Origin: an uncultured Spartobacteria bacterium
GTDB lineage: Bacteria; Verrucomicrobiota; Verrucomicrobiia; Chthoniobacterales; JAATET01
DNA: 64,000 bases
Direction of reading: 5' to 3'
NCBI GenBank assembly: GCA_937901895.1
Contig: CALGTD010000164.1
Location: forward strand, 20,169 to 84,168
The translations under genes were made by a program, and so were the position numbers. Of the stretch, positions 53,594 through 62,966 are shown piece by piece. The stretch's first letter is position 1, and every line of letters begins with the position of its first letter. The notes under the pieces are model-generated. The model was not told the DNA's origin and searched no databases. It saw only the letters and a program-made list of their open reading frames with translations.

Positions 53594-54768
53594 AACGCCG
53601 CGCGCAGGCGCCGGAGGTTGTGCACCGGCTGTTCGAGGATGCCTGGGAGGTCTGGGAAACCGGGGGACCGTCCCCCCGGAAACTCGACGGCGACGCGCCG
53701 CCGGATGCGCAGTCGATCCTCGCCATGCCCGCGCGGCAGGTGATCGCATGTCCGCTTTGGATCGAGGGAACGGATCCGGCCATCGTGCTGGATGCGGCGA
53801 AGCTCGAGCTCGACGTCCGCGGGCTGGTGCCGCGCGCGCTCGGACTGGCGGCGGGGGTCTTCCGGACGTTTCCGGCGGAGGATCGCACGCTGGTCGTCGC
53901 GGCGATTTTCCCGGCCGAGGCGCCGCCGGAGTTTCCCGCCGCGACCCGCTTCGACGCATCGCCGTTTCTGATGAAGCTCGCGCCGGACGCGGTCACGTTG
54001 TGGCGGGAGGGGGACGATGTGGTCGCAGCGGTGTGCCGCGGAAACCACGTCGTGTATTGGGAAACCAACGATCTGACCGCCGACGCCGAGGAACTCCGCG
54101 CATGGCTCGACCTGATCGTGCTGCGTCTGCGCGGCGAGGGGATCGTGACCGCCCCGCTTCGGTTTGCAAACTGCGTGGCCGGCATTCCGACGGACCGTCT
54201 GCTGCCGTCCGGTTGCGAGGCGGTCGAGGCCGCCGGCTGCGAGCCGTCGATCGCGGACGCGAAGTTCGACTGGCGGCCCGAGTCGGTGATCCGGGCCGAT
54301 CGCGATCGAGCCCGCGCCGCACAACAACGCCGGATTCTCACCGCCGTCGCCGCCGGCTATCTCGCCGTGGCCGCGTGCATCGGAATTTATTTCGGGGTGC
54401 TGAAGATCCGCGCCTCGCTCCTCGAGTCGGAGGCCTCGAAGCTCCGGGCGCAAATCGAGGCCTATCAGCCGATCGCCGGCGAATGGACCTCGCTGCTCGG
54501 CCGCACGGCGGAGCCGGAGATTTTCCCGCTGGAGATCCTCAGCCGCGTTGTGTCCGCGATGCCTCCCGAGGGAATCCGCCTGACGCTTTTCAAAATCGAT
54601 AATCTGGATGTCCACCTCGAGGGAGAGGCCGATTCGTTCGGCGTGGCGAACAACTACGCAGTGAAGGTCGTGGAGAGCGATCCGGTCGTCTCGTGGACGC
54701 GCCAGACGCCGACCACGCGCGGCAGCACGACGCACTTCGTGATTCAGGGGAGGATTCGCGAGCCATGA
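53590..54768 (+). CDS. T2SS inner-membrane platform protein GspL/PilN-like
   Basis: This is a 392-residue protein. ATG 53590 overlaps the gspK stop (ATGA) and has GGAAGAG upstream; an earlier ATG (53578) is less likely. The N-terminal 240 residues are a cytoplasmic domain probably of the actin-like GspL fold. One transmembrane helix (ILTAVAAGYLAVAACIGIYF) is followed by a short coiled coil and a periplasmic ferredoxin-like domain (PLEILSRVVSAMPPEGIRLT), as in GspL or a PilM-PilN fusion. Confidence 0.75.
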   Translation: MKRRAQAPEVVHRLFEDAWEVWETGGPSPRKLDGDAPPDAQSILAMPARQVIACPLWIEGTDPAIVLDAAKLELDVRGLVPRALGLAAGVFRTFPAEDRTLVVAAIFPAEAPPEFPAATRFDASPFLMKLAPDAVTLWREGDDVVAAVCRGNHVVYWETNDLTADAEELRAWLDLIVLRLRGEGIVTAPLRFANCVAGIPTDRLLPSGCEAVEAAGCEPSIADAKFDWRPESVIRADRDRARAAQQRRILTAVAAGYLAVAACIGIYFGVLKIRASLLESEASKLRAQIEAYQPIAGEWTSLLGRTAEPEIFPLEILSRVVSAMPPEGIRLTLFKIDNLDVHLEGEADSFGVANNYAVKVVESDPVVSWTRQTPTTRGSTTHFVIQGRIREP

Positions 54769-55307
54769 GACCGCTGACCAGAAACGAGCGGATGCTCAGC
54801 ATTGCCGTGGGAACCTGCGTGTTCCTGCTCGCGAATCTCTTTGGCGTGCGCTGGGTCGCGAACGAAATGCGCACCTGGCGGCGAAACATCACCCGTCTTC
54901 AGGGCGAGGTCGCAACGGCGCGGCAGGTCGTCCAGGAGGCCCCCTACTGGCATGCGCGGCAGGATTGGATGAATGCCCATCCGCTGCCCGCCTACGACGA
55001 AAACCAGTCGCTCGCCACGCTGATGCAGGATCTTCCCGCCGGCATCAAGCGCCACAATCTCAAGATCGAAGGCCAGCAGCCGGTCGGGACGGAGGTGAAC
55101 GGATCGCTTGCGGTCGTGGAGATCGACTTCAAACTGGAGGGTCGGCTCGAGGACATCGTGCGCTGGCTCCACTCGATCCAGCAGCCCGGCCAATACTTTA
55201 TCGTCCGGAATTTCGTGTTGAAGCAGACCCAGGGCAGGAATACGATGAATCTGGACATTCGCTTGGGCAGAGTTTTTCGGACGGGCGACATTGCCTCCTC
55301 TCCATGA
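54765..55307 (+). CDS. T2SS platform protein GspM/PilO-like
   Basis: This 180-residue protein has one N-terminal helix (SIAVGTCVFLLANLFGVRWV), a coiled coil (RRNITRLQGEVATARQVV) and a periplasmic ferredoxin-like domain (EIDFKLEGRLEDIVRWLHSI). This is the GspM/PilO layout. It overlaps the neighbouring genes by 4 nt on both sides. Confidence 0.75.
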   Translation: MRPLTRNERMLSIAVGTCVFLLANLFGVRWVANEMRTWRRNITRLQGEVATARQVVQEAPYWHARQDWMNAHPLPAYDENQSLATLMQDLPAGIKRHNLKIEGQQPVGTEVNGSLAVVEIDFKLEGRLEDIVRWLHSIQQPGQYFIVRNFVLKQTQGRNTMNLDIRLGRVFRTGDIASSP

Positions 55308-55990
55308 GCGTGCGTGCATTGCTTCTGATCGCCCTTGCCTTGGGCGTCGCACGATCCGGCTTCTCCCAGGACACCGGACCGAATGGTTTCGCCCCGGAGA
55401 TCCGGCCGATCGAGGACTACGAGCATGTCTGGACGCGGTCGCCGTTTGTCGTGGAATCGAAGGTCGTCGCGGAATCCGATCCCCTCGCGCAGAAATATGC
55501 GCTTGCGGCGATCGCCCGCACGGGGGGCGAGCCCCGCGTCTGGCTCATCGAGCGAGCTTCGCTTCAACGCATCATGCTTCCCAGTGAGGACCAGGCTCTT
55601 CAATTGGTCTCGGTCTCCATGGATCGCGACATGCGGAAATCGTCCGCGGTGATCCGCCTCGGCTCCGAGCAGGCGTCGATCACCTTCGACGAGCAGTTGC
55701 TCAACGTATCGGGAGGCGTGGCCCCGGCCCCGGCGGTGTATAACGGCGCGGGTCCCGCGTCCCAGCTCATGCCCCGGACCCATCCGCAAACCACGGGCCG
55801 CCAACCGCCCTCCGGGGGCGGGCAGTCCACCGTGCCCACTCCGGCGGTGCCGCCTCCGCCGGTCCCTGGACAGACGATTGCGAGGCCTGGAATTCCCACG
55901 ACCCCCGAGCAGGACGGCGCCGATGACGCGGAGGCCCCGAAGACCAAGAAGATCATCAAGCGTCCCACGATCAACACCCAGCCCAAGTAG
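55304..55990 (+). CDS. Exported protein in GspC position, proline-rich tail
   Basis: This is a 228-residue protein with a signal peptide (LLLIALALGVARSGFS-QD). The middle part (PRVWLIERASLQRIMLPSED) could be a small homology-region-like domain; the last 80 residues are Pro/Gly-rich and end basic (KTKKIIKRPTI). Its place between GspM and GspD suggests a GspC-like connector or a secretin pilotin-type accessory, but there is no transmembrane anchor beyond the leader and no clear GspC homology. Confidence 0.6.
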   Translation: MSVRALLLIALALGVARSGFSQDTGPNGFAPEIRPIEDYEHVWTRSPFVVESKVVAESDPLAQKYALAAIARTGGEPRVWLIERASLQRIMLPSEDQALQLVSVSMDRDMRKSSAVIRLGSEQASITFDEQLLNVSGGVAPAPAVYNGAGPASQLMPRTHPQTTGRQPPSGGGQSTVPTPAVPPPPVPGQTIARPGIPTTPEQDGADDAEAPKTKKIIKRPTINTQPK

Positions 55991-55991
55991 C

Positions 55992-58235
55992 ATGCCGTTT
56001 CGCTTCGCAATTCTTTTCCTGCTTGCCGCGCTCGTGGCATCGCCCCTTCGCTCGCAAACGGAGGAAAGGGTCAGCTTCCAGTTTCCAAACAGCCAGGTCG
56101 GCGAGGTCGCCAACTATTACGAAACGCTCACCGGCAAGACCGTGATCCGTGATCAGACCGCGGTCGGGCAGGTGACGATCGTTGCCGACAATGTCTCCAA
56201 GGAGGAGGCCGTGGCGCTCATCGAATCCGCCCTGCTGCTGAACAACTTCGTGATCGTCGATGTGGACGACCGGACGGCGAAGCTGCTTGGGCCATCCAAG
56301 AGCCCGAAACGCGAGGCCATCCCGCTCTACACGGACGCGTCGATGATTCCGAACACCGAGCAGATCGTCAGCTATTTCATGCCGCTGCGTTACATCAAGG
56401 CGGAGAATGCCAGGACGCTCTTCCAGCAATACGTCACGGTGAACCCGCAGTATGGCGGCATCGAGGCGGTGCCGAACATCAACGCGCTGGTCATCACGGA
56501 GAATGCGCCGCTTGTCCGCCGGGTCATCGCCCTCAAGGATCTCATCGACGTTCAGGATCAGCAGATCGATACGGAGTATTTCGAACTCCAGCGCGCCAAT
56601 GCCGAGTGGGTCGCCGAGGTGCTGCAAAAGCTCTACGAGCCGGCGCAGCAATCCGCCACCACCGGCGCGGCGCCGAATGCGCCCCCGCCATCCGAGGTGC
56701 AGCCCGGGGTTCCGGTTCCGCAGCCGGAGACGGCACCGGTCTCCGGCAATACCGGAGGCTACGTCGCCGCGCAGCCGCCCAGCGTGAAGGTCTTTGCCGA
56801 CAAGCGCACGAACCGTGTGATGGTCGTCGCTCCCCGGGAGCAGATGCGCGATATCGCCCGGATCATCGAGAACCTCGACATGGAGGTCGATTTCGAGGAG
56901 CCGCTCCGTCGTCCGTTGCGGTTCGTGAAGGCGGCCGACGCCGTTTCGGTGCTGGCGAAGCTGCTCGACGAGAATTCCGAGAACAAGGACTCCTCCGGGG
57001 ATATCGAGTCCGAGCTGGAACGCCTGCGTTCGGACAATCGAAATCGGAACAGGGACATCGGTGGTGGCTCGGATTTTGGCAACAGCTTTGGCAGTTCGGG
57101 TTCGGGCCTGTCCTCCGGAAGTGGTCCGGCGAGGCTCGAGGCCGAGGACGTCACGGTGAAGCCGGTGGCCATCGTCGTGGGGAATGCCCGCATCATTGCC
57201 GACACCAGCCTGAACACGATCATCGTCTTCGGCCCCCCGGATGCCCGCTCGAAGGCCGCGAAGGTTCTCGACCTGCTCGATCAGCGGCCCAAGCAGGTTT
57301 ATCTTTCCTGCGTCATCGGCCAGCTCACGCTCGGTGACGACATCGACTTCGGCATCGATTACCTCATGAAGTTCGGCGACGTGCGCGTGCTGGGGCAGGG
57401 CGAGTCGGGCACGATCAACAACCTCATCCGCAGTCGCAATGCGACGATCGATCTCGTTCCGGGCACCGACGATGTCGTGGACACCGCCGCCGAGGTGGCA
57501 CGCACGGCGCTGCCGGTGATCTCCGGCCTCACCGTCTTCGGGGCGATCGGCAACACCGTCGATTTCTACGCGCGGGCGCTCGCCTCCACGAACCGGTTCC
57601 AGATCATCTCGCGGCCCATGGTCTACACGATGAACGGCGAGGTGGCCACGATCAGCTCCGGCCAGGAAATTCCCTACGCGGGCAGCTCGCTGTCAAACAT
57701 CAACACCGCCGGCGTGAACGACATCGGCACGACGGTGACCTCGACCACGCAGTTCAAGAAGGTCGAGCTCCAGCTCCTCGTGCAGCCACTGATCAACTCC
57801 AGCAAGGAGGTGACGCTGGTCATTGCGCAGAAGAACGACACGGCCGCGGGCACGACGCAGGTCTCCGCGGGCACGACGGCGCCGACCATCAATACCCAGC
57901 AGCTTTCCACGAAGGTCACCGTGCCGAACCGCACGACCGTCATCATCGGCGGATTGATCAGCGACGACGAGACGCGCGTGCAGACGGGCATTCCATTCCT
58001 CAAGGATATTCCGGGGCTCGGATACATCTTCAGCTCCACCCGCAAGTCGAAGACCCGCCGGGAGCTGATCGTGATGATCCAGCCGTTCATCATCGATTCG
58101 GAAACCGCGCTCGCCGAGGCCAACTACATCGAGCGTGCGAACACGAGCTTCAAGGAGGGACTTTTCGACCAGCCCGTGCCCGTGCGGCCTGCGGAGCTTC
58201 CGACTCCCGAGGAACTCCAGGCGGTGCAGCAATAA
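55992..58235 (+). CDS. gspD: T2SS secretin GspD
   Basis: This 747-residue outer-membrane channel starts at ATG 55992 with a signal peptide. Domains in order: N0 (FQFPNSQVGEVANYYETLTG), N1-N2 (VRRVIALKDLID; RTNRVMVVAPREQMRDIARI), N3 with a Ser/Gly-rich insertion (GGGSDFGNSFGSSGSG), and the secretin core (FQIISRPMVYTMNGEVATI; VPNRTTVIIGGLISDD; VQTGIPFLKDIPGLGYIFSS). All regions needed for a gated channel are present. The start is 1 nt after the upstream stop. Confidence 0.95.
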   Translation: MPFRFAILFLLAALVASPLRSQTEERVSFQFPNSQVGEVANYYETLTGKTVIRDQTAVGQVTIVADNVSKEEAVALIESALLLNNFVIVDVDDRTAKLLGPSKSPKREAIPLYTDASMIPNTEQIVSYFMPLRYIKAENARTLFQQYVTVNPQYGGIEAVPNINALVITENAPLVRRVIALKDLIDVQDQQIDTEYFELQRANAEWVAEVLQKLYEPAQQSATTGAAPNAPPPSEVQPGVPVPQPETAPVSGNTGGYVAAQPPSVKVFADKRTNRVMVVAPREQMRDIARIIENLDMEVDFEEPLRRPLRFVKAADAVSVLAKLLDENSENKDSSGDIESELERLRSDNRNRNRDIGGGSDFGNSFGSSGSGLSSGSGPARLEAEDVTVKPVAIVVGNARIIADTSLNTIIVFGPPDARSKAAKVLDLLDQRPKQVYLSCVIGQLTLGDDIDFGIDYLMKFGDVRVLGQGESGTINNLIRSRNATIDLVPGTDDVVDTAAEVARTALPVISGLTVFGAIGNTVDFYARALASTNRFQIISRPMVYTMNGEVATISSGQEIPYAGSSLSNINTAGVNDIGTTVTSTTQFKKVELQLLVQPLINSSKEVTLVIAQKNDTAAGTTQVSAGTTAPTINTQQLSTKVTVPNRTTVIIGGLISDDETRVQTGIPFLKDIPGLGYIFSSTRKSKTRRELIVMIQPFIIDSETALAEANYIERANTSFKEGLFDQPVPVRPAELPTPEELQAVQQ

Positions 58236-58247
58236 CGGACACCACGC

Positions 58248-59963
58248 ATGGCGACCGTTGCCAATCCCATCCTCCAGCTTGTCGAGGAAGCGCTCCAGGA
58301 CGCGCGTTGCGAAGTGTCGGCGGAGATTCTGACAGCCGTCGAGGAGGCTGTCTCAACGCAACGGTCCGCGGTGCGCGCGACGCTCTCGACCGAGAAGGCG
58401 CCCGAGCGCGAATTTCTCAAGGCCCTTGCCGCGCGCGTCGGAACCCCGTGGTTCGAGCCTCCGGTCGAGGGGATTCCGTCGTTTGCGAAGTCCTTTCCCG
58501 CGCGACTGGCGCTGCGATACCACCTCGTGCCCGTCGAGAAGACCGACGAGGAGCTGACGCTCGCGACCTACGATCCGCTCGACTATCTCGCCCGCGCCGC
58601 CGTCCGCCAGCAGTTCGCCGGGCGCGTCAAGTTCGTCGTCTCCACGCGACGGTTCATCGTCGGCTCGCTGCGCGACCAATACGGCGTGGGTGCGGAAACG
58701 TTCGAGGAGCTTCTGGAAGGGCGCGAGGATCTTCCGATGGATCTGGATCATGTCGAGGAGGTCAACGTCCTCGACAGTGAGGACTCCGAGGCGTCGGTGA
58801 TGAAGTTCGTCAACCAGATCATCCGCGAGGCGCTTGTCGAGCGGGCGACGGACATTCACGTGGAGCCGCTCGGCAACGACCTGCGCATCCGCTACCGCAT
58901 CGACGGCGTGCTGCACGAGGTGCCTGTGCCTCAGAACATCAAGGTTCTGCAGGCGTCCGTGCTCTCTCGCATCAAGATCATGGCGAACCTCGACATCGCC
59001 GAGCGCCGCGTCCCGCAGGACGGCCGCATCAATCTCGAGCTCGCGGGCGAGTCAATCGACGTGCGCGTCGCGACGATTCCGTCGGTGACCGGTGAGACGA
59101 TCAGTCTGCGGTTGCTCGGGCAGGAGCGGTTCGATTTTCATCGGCTGGGGCTCGACCCGCAGTCCGAGGCGCAGATTCGCAGCTTCCTTGCCATGCCGAA
59201 CGGCATCGTGCTGGTCACCGGTCCGACCGGTTGCGGCAAATCCACGAGCCTTTACACGTTCCTGTCGTCGCTCAACACGAAGGAGCGGCGCATCGTGACG
59301 ATCGAGGATCCCGTCGAGCACAAGCTACCAGGGGTCATCCAGATCGCGGTGAAGCCGGAGATCAACCTCACGTTTGCCAATGCCCTGCGCAGCGTGCTCC
59401 GCGGCGATCCGAACGTTATCATGGTCGGTGAGATGCGCGATCTGGAGACCGCCGAGATCGCGGTGCGCGCCGCGCTCACGGGTCACCTCGTCTTCAGCAC
59501 GCTTCACACGAACGATTCGGTCGGCGGCATCACACGTCTGCTCGACATGGGCGTCGAGCCGTTCCTCATCGGCTCGTCCGTGCGAGCGTTCATCGCCCAG
59601 CGTCTCGTCCGCCGGCTCTGCCCGGACTGCAAGGCCCCCGATTCCCACTCCGCCAGCTACCTTGAACAGATCGGATTTCCGAAGGAGTGGGCGGGTTCCA
59701 CCTTTGGCCCGAAAGGCTGTGACGCCTGCCGCGGCACCGGCTATCGCGGCCGCACCGCGCTTTACGAAATCTGCGTGCTCACCTCGCAGATGCAGGAACT
59801 CGTGCAGCAGAAGGCTCCGCCGAGTGTGCTTCGCGCGAAGGCCACCGAGCAGGGGATGGTCTCGCTGCGCAGCTACGGATGGAAACGGGTGATCGAGGGT
59901 GTCACCTCCGTGGAGGAAGTGCTGCGGGTGACGGCCGCGGACATCGACATTCTGGACGAATAG
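58248..59963 (+). CDS. gspE: T2SS ATPase GspE
   Basis: This 571-residue cytoplasmic ATPase drives pseudopilus assembly. N-terminal MshEN-type domain (YHLVPVEKTDEELTLATYDP), then the ATPase part: VERATDIHVEPLG, Walker A GPTGCGKST, Asp box TIEDPVEHKLPG, Walker B VGEMRDLETAEIA, His box TGHLVFSTLHTND. The zinc-binding tetracysteine (CPDCK...CDAC) is intact. It is followed directly by gspF. Confidence 0.95.
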   Translation: MATVANPILQLVEEALQDARCEVSAEILTAVEEAVSTQRSAVRATLSTEKAPEREFLKALAARVGTPWFEPPVEGIPSFAKSFPARLALRYHLVPVEKTDEELTLATYDPLDYLARAAVRQQFAGRVKFVVSTRRFIVGSLRDQYGVGAETFEELLEGREDLPMDLDHVEEVNVLDSEDSEASVMKFVNQIIREALVERATDIHVEPLGNDLRIRYRIDGVLHEVPVPQNIKVLQASVLSRIKIMANLDIAERRVPQDGRINLELAGESIDVRVATIPSVTGETISLRLLGQERFDFHRLGLDPQSEAQIRSFLAMPNGIVLVTGPTGCGKSTSLYTFLSSLNTKERRIVTIEDPVEHKLPGVIQIAVKPEINLTFANALRSVLRGDPNVIMVGEMRDLETAEIAVRAALTGHLVFSTLHTNDSVGGITRLLDMGVEPFLIGSSVRAFIAQRLVRRLCPDCKAPDSHSASYLEQIGFPKEWAGSTFGPKGCDACRGTGYRGRTALYEICVLTSQMQELVQQKAPPSVLRAKATEQGMVSLRSYGWKRVIEGVTSVEEVLRVTAADIDILDE

Positions 59964-61202
59964 ATGGAGCAGTTCCGGTTCAAGGCGACCACCGAGGCGG
60001 GCGTTCTCGAGCAGGGAACGATCGAGGCCCGCTCGAAGACGGAGGCGTTCGATCTGCTTCGTTCGCGGAAGCTCCGGCCGGTCTCCATCGAGGTGCAGGC
60101 CGGCGCCGGCGGGACCACCGCCGCGAAGGAAACGGAAGCCGTCGGCCCTGTGCGGAGCCTTGCCAGCGCGCAGATTCTCCTCTTCACCGAGGAGCTTTCC
60201 GAATTGCTCGATGCCGGACTCCAGCTCGAGCCGGCGCTGCGCGTGATCGAGTCGCGCAAGGAAAACTCGCCGCTGAAGCCGGTGGCCGCCTTCCTTCGTC
60301 AGCAGGTGCGGGATGGCGTGAGTTTTTCCAATGCCCTGCGCGCGTGCGGCAACTGCTTTTCGGAACTCTTCTGCAGCATGGTCGCCGCGGGCGAGGCGGC
60401 CGGTGCGCTGCCGCAGATTCTCCGGCGTCAGGCGGAGTATTTCCAGATCATGGACGATTTGCGCCGTCGCGTTTCCGCCGCGTTGATCTATCCGAGCATT
60501 GTGTTCTGCGCGGGCATCGCGCTGCTCGTCATTTTCATGACCCTGCTTCTCCCGAGGCTCACGGATCTGCTCGCGAAGTCTGGCAAGGAGATGCCGCTGG
60601 TCACAAAAATGCTCATCTCGACGAGCGAGTTTTTCATGGGCTACTGGTGGCTTCTGCTCGCGATTGTGGCGGCGCTCGTCGGAGGGTTCATCGCGTGGAG
60701 GCGCACCACGGAGGGCCGCATGACGTGGGATCGCGTGTCGCTGCGGCTGCCGCTGCTCGGGGGCGTTTTCAGAGGACGTTTCTTCGCGGAGTTTTCGCAG
60801 ACGCTCGCGACGCTGGTGTCCAACGGCGTCACGCTGCTCAACGGTCTCACCCTCCTCGAACGCGCGACGCCCAACGTCTACATCAAGACGATCCTCGTGC
60901 GCCTCGCCGAGCGGGTGGGGGAGGGAAGTTCGCTTTCCTCCGCGATGCGTCTGACCCAGTTTTTCCCGCCGGTGCTGCTCGACATCGTCACCGTCGGCGA
61001 GCAGACCGGACACCTGGCGGGAGCCCTGGAGCGCAGTGCGAAGCGCTACGACCGCGAGTTCTCGGCGAAGATCCAGCGGATCACGAGCCTCATCCAGCCG
61101 GTGACAATCCTTGTCGTCGCGTTGTTCGTCGGCCTGATCGCCTACTCGATGATCAACGGCATCATGACGTCCGTGTCCGGGCTCGGCCCGCGGACCCGCT
61201 AG
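59964..61202 (+). CDS. gspF: T2SS inner-membrane platform protein GspF
   Basis: This 412-residue membrane protein begins on the base after the gspE stop. It has the two T2SSF repeats (LFTEELSELLDAGLQLEPAL; FAEFSQTLATLVSNGVTLLNG) with GEAAGALPQILRR and GEQTGHLAGALERSAKRYD, and three helices. It is the last gene of the operon; its stop overlaps that of the convergent SGNH gene by 3 nt, so there is no room for a separate terminator. Confidence 0.94.
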   Translation: MEQFRFKATTEAGVLEQGTIEARSKTEAFDLLRSRKLRPVSIEVQAGAGGTTAAKETEAVGPVRSLASAQILLFTEELSELLDAGLQLEPALRVIESRKENSPLKPVAAFLRQQVRDGVSFSNALRACGNCFSELFCSMVAAGEAAGALPQILRRQAEYFQIMDDLRRRVSAALIYPSIVFCAGIALLVIFMTLLLPRLTDLLAKSGKEMPLVTKMLISTSEFFMGYWWLLLAIVAALVGGFIAWRRTTEGRMTWDRVSLRLPLLGGVFRGRFFAEFSQTLATLVSNGVTLLNGLTLLERATPNVYIKTILVRLAERVGEGSSLSSAMRLTQFFPPVLLDIVTVGEQTGHLAGALERSAKRYDREFSAKIQRITSLIQPVTILVVALFVGLIAYSMINGIMTSVSGLGPRTR

Positions 61203-62176
61203 CGCGCGGCGCCCTGCCTGCCGGAGTTGACCAGCTCGAGCACCGCCCTGGCCCACGTCGCGCCCATCAGGTCATAGGCGAACTGGTTGGGGTGAAGTCC
61301 GTAGTCGGCGTAACCGTTCGGTTCCTCCTGTCCCCAGCCACGCACCTTCCCGTCGGGGAGGATGAAGTCGGAATAGAGTGGGACGAGGGAGATCTTCACA
61401 CCCTTCGCGCGCTGCGCGGGGATGAACTCCGTTTCGAGCCACTTGTTGTAGAGGATCACGAAGTGGTTCACGCCGAGTTCCTGGTCGGGCGTCACGCCAT
61501 CCTCCTTTGCCCATGCCTCGCGTTGAGCCTGTGTGGCGCCGGTGACCTCCTCCTTGAGCAGGCCGTTGGCGTAGGGAATCACCGTGCCCATCAAAATGTG
61601 CGAGCGGGGCGTGAGCTTGTGAAGCCGTTGAACGAGCGAGGTCACTCGCTTTTGCAGGATCGGCAGCAACTCCTTCGCGTCCATCTGCTCGCCGGCCTTC
61701 TCCTTCGTGCCGAAGTATTGGTTGATGTCGTTGATGCCTGCCAGGAAGAGGATGATGTCGGGCTGGATCGCCTTCCGCCCGGTGCCGTGACCGCCGGTGA
61801 TGAAGTATCCGCCGTTGCCGCCCTTGTCGATGTTCTGATTGCCGTCGAGCTGCGCATCGAGCTGGTCGATCCGCCATCCGCCGTGACCTTCGTGATGCAG
61901 GCCGTCGTTGGGCGGGAGGAGCGAGGGCGCGGCCTGGTCCTCCGACATCTTCTGACTTCCGAGCATGTGCACCGTGTGCCCGGCGGCCGTCAGGTCCTCC
62001 ATCAACTTCGCGCGGTATCCGCCGTAGCCATTGCCGTCGGTGATGGAATCTCCGAGCGGCAGAATGCTGAATTCCGCAGCCGTTGCCGTGGCGAGCGTGG
62101 CCAGCGCGACGCCCATCGAGACGAGCGCGGCGGAAATTTTGAAGGGCGGGAACTTGAGGAACGAGGTCAGGGGCAT
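61199..62176 (-). CDS. Exported SGNH/GDSL esterase
   Basis: This 325-residue hydrolase starts at 62176 (MPLTSFLKFPPFK) with a signal peptide ending TAA. The SGNH blocks are visible: LPLGDSITDG (Ser), GYGGYRAKL (Gly), LFLAGINDINQ (Asn) and DYGLHPNQFAYDLMG (Asp-x2-His). It is likely a carbohydrate or lipid esterase in the periplasm. It is convergent with the T2SS operon. Confidence 0.88.
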   Translation of the reverse strand: MPLTSFLKFPPFKISAALVSMGVALATLATATAAEFSILPLGDSITDGNGYGGYRAKLMEDLTAAGHTVHMLGSQKMSEDQAAPSLLPPNDGLHHEGHGGWRIDQLDAQLDGNQNIDKGGNGGYFITGGHGTGRKAIQPDIILFLAGINDINQYFGTKEKAGEQMDAKELLPILQKRVTSLVQRLHKLTPRSHILMGTVIPYANGLLKEEVTGATQAQREAWAKEDGVTPDQELGVNHFVILYNKWLETEFIPAQRAKGVKISLVPLYSDFILPDGKVRGWGQEEPNGYADYGLHPNQFAYDLMGATWARAVLELVNSGRQGAAR

Positions 62177-62326
62177 GATCCGGGACGGTAGCGGAATCGC
62201 GTTTTGCCGGCCAGCTCCTGCGCAGCGAGCCGGTTGACCCAATTGGCGCAATCCTCTTGATGATCATTGGGTTGCCCGGCGCGAACGGGACGGGGCTTGG
62301 CTTGACATCGGGTGGTTGGAGGCTAA

Positions 62327-62911
62327 CCGAATCTTTTCCGCAAGTCCCGCGACACGAAGATTCCGAGGGCGGAGCGAGCCGCGGCGCTCTGGGAGGTCGC
62401 GCAAATTCACCGCGTGCTGGGCATGGAGCTGTTCGGGACGGAAGGCGAACCCGACGGCACCGCGTGGGGAGGGGACTTTCCCGCCACCCGGTATATCAAA
62501 CGCCGGCTGGGCGTCTCGTTCGCGAAAAATTCCGACGACTGGTGGCGCGATCACGACACTCCCGAAATCGTGCCGGCCGCGAACGCCGATGAGCGGGCGC
62601 GTGTTCGCCGGAGCCGGCTTCCATTCGAGGAGCGCTTTCAATATCGCTACGCAGCGGCCGACCTCGCATGGAAGGCGGCGGAAATGATGCCACGCAACTC
62701 CGACGAGACCGCCCGCGTGCTCGGCATCGCCGGCACATGGCTCGCTCTTCGCGATCCACAGGCCGCGGATCGTTTCTACAAGGCAATGATCTGGCGCAAC
62801 TGGTCCACGCCACTCGCCCGTGAGGCGGACGCGAAGCGATGGTTCCCCGCGATGGGATGGGAATACGACCCCTGGAAGGCTGCAGGTGTGCCTGCTCCCG
62901 AAGGGTGGTGA
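62327..62911 (+). pseudogene. 5'-truncated remnant of a large protein
   Basis: A protein-like frame opens right after an in-frame TAA at 62324 and continues to 62911. Coding character (RAERAAALWEVAQIHRVLG, KAAEMMPRNSDETARVLGIA, WLALRDPQAADRFYKAM) begins before any start codon; the first is GTG 62414. This looks like the C-terminal 190 residues of a much longer TPR-like protein whose 5' part is lost. It has no promoter of its own. Confidence 0.5.
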
Positions 62912-62966
62912 AGAGGAACTGTCGCCGCGCGATCCCGCGGGCATGGTTGCCCCGTCCGGATGACGA

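Noticed and set aside
59325..62191. Long ORFs antisense to or in other frames of gspE, gspF and the SGNH gene
   Set aside because: They overlap confidently assigned genes and show low-complexity Arg/Glu/His-rich composition typical of shadows.
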